A DNA stretch of 64,000 nt from Bacteroidetes bacterium HGW-Bacteroidetes-4 (GTDB lineage Bacteria; Bacteroidota; Bacteroidia; Bacteroidales; SZUA-534), in NCBI GenBank assembly GCA_002840905.1, contig PHDD01000001.1, positions 186,001-250,000 on the forward strand, given 5' to 3'. Shown piece by piece: positions 63,560 through 64,000 of this stretch. Numbering within the stretch: position 1 is the stretch's first letter; every line of letters starts with the position of its first letter. Below the pieces are notes generated by a model, which saw only the letters and a program-made list of their open reading frames with translations, searched no databases and was not told the DNA's origin. A program made the translations under genes and the position numbers.

Positions 63560-64000
63560 ATGTATCAATTTAAAAATAAAGTAGTTATTATAACCGGTGC
63601 TTCATCGGGTATTGGTAAGGCCTTTGCTTATGAATTTGCAAAAAAGGGAGCAATCTTAAGTCTTGCCGCACGTAGAATTGATTTATTAAAGCAGATTAAA
63701 CTCGATTTGGAAGCTTCGGGTACCCGTGTTTTAGTTCAATCTACCGATGTAACCAGCGAAGCCGACTGCAAAAGACTAATTGAAAATACAGCCGAAACTT
63801 TTGGGGGCATCGATATTTTAATTAATAACGCCGGTATTTCTATGCGTTCTTTGTTTTCAGATGTTGATTTAAAAGTACTTAAACAATTAATGGAAGTCAA
63901 TTTTTGGGGAGCCGTTTATTGTACCAAATATGCCTTGCCATATCTACTCAAGTCTAAAGGGGTCCTGGTCGGAGTATCATCTGTTGCAGGGTTTCACGGT
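63560..64000 (+). CDS. SDR-family oxidoreductase, 3'-partial
   Basis: From the ATG at 63560 the frame stays open to the window end (147 codons). The N-terminus KNKVVIITGASSGIGKAFA is a Rossmann NAD(P)-binding motif, followed by NNAGISMRSLF (family NNAG) and the start of the catalytic Ser region (GVSSVAG). The classical short-chain dehydrogenase/reductase fold is certain. The NNAGIS-M motif is common in the DHRS7/YdfG-like group, but the substrate cannot be told. The catalytic Tyr and Lys lie beyond the window edge. Confidence 0.93.
   Translation, partial: MYQFKNKVVIITGASSGIGKAFAYEFAKKGAILSLAARRIDLLKQIKLDLEASGTRVLVQSTDVTSEADCKRLIENTAETFGGIDILINNAGISMRSLFSDVDLKVLKQLMEVNFWGAVYCTKYALPYLLKSKGVLVGVSSVAGFHG

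Overview
The window looks like a chromosomal segment of a Bacteroidota bacterium, most likely of the class Bacteroidia (Marinilabiliales/Prolixibacteraceae-like; this placement is inference). The DNA is AT-rich. Purine-rich ribosome-binding sites are mostly absent. Several genes are preceded by the Bacteroidota -7 box TAnnTTTG. The families are typical of the phylum: DUF6340, a TlpA-like protein with a DUF4369/DUF5106-type front, SiaC/DUF1987, DUF4395, DUF6448, 7TM-AraC regulators and OmpA-fused outer-membrane barrels.

Layout. 0-6 kb: two DUF3795 cysteine-rich proteins, an XRE/pentapeptide-repeat protein, a lipoprotein, and a minus-strand umuD-umuC-SRAP operon for mutagenic repair and abasic-site protection. 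6.3-12.4 kb: a gene graveyard. It holds remnants of a PAS histidine kinase, an OpuBC-type betaine-binding protein, a zinc-ribbon protein, a Crp/Fnr regulator, an amber-interrupted gene and a gamma-synthase-family enzyme. Between them lie intact rrf2, narL-like and DUF4395 genes. 12.7-20.4 kb: cysK and metY (sulfur assimilation), then an alginate-export-type porin and a pstSCAB phosphate importer ending at a strong terminator. 20.4-21.7 kb: more decay. 21.8-27.6 kb: DksA-like protein, MFS transporter, HelD-like helicase, methyltransferase, CorA.

28-35.6 kb: a 1.2-thousand-residue protein with 16 tandem TPR-like repeats, translationally coupled to a BtuF/FecB-type binding protein, a GNAT enzyme and a BtuCD-type ABC transporter. 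35.8-47.1 kb: TlpA-like thioredoxin, hybrid sensor kinase, FabG, a VWA-like membrane protein, DUF6340, an M48 protease, SiaC and an alpha/beta hydrolase.

47.2-56.5 kb is the most interesting block. Two related small exported proteins, separated by a strong RNA hairpin, precede a 1182-residue outer-membrane barrel fused to SdrD-like, Cna-B-like and OmpA domains. A TPR-SpoIIE phosphatase lies upstream on the same strand. Divergent to it is a PapD/DUF916-like chaperone overlapping a 13-repeat MORN protein. I propose this as a candidate chaperone-usher-like surface assembly system that I do not recognise as a described one. The nearby siaC gene could be the phosphatase's partner.

56.6-64 kb: ATP-dependent PEP carboxykinase, a class I aminotransferase, DUF6448, a 7TM-AraC regulator, two tRNA-Lys(TTT) genes, a third tRNA-Lys-like copy whose anticodon and T arms have been replaced by short GC-rich palindromes, and the start of an SDR gene cut by the window edge.
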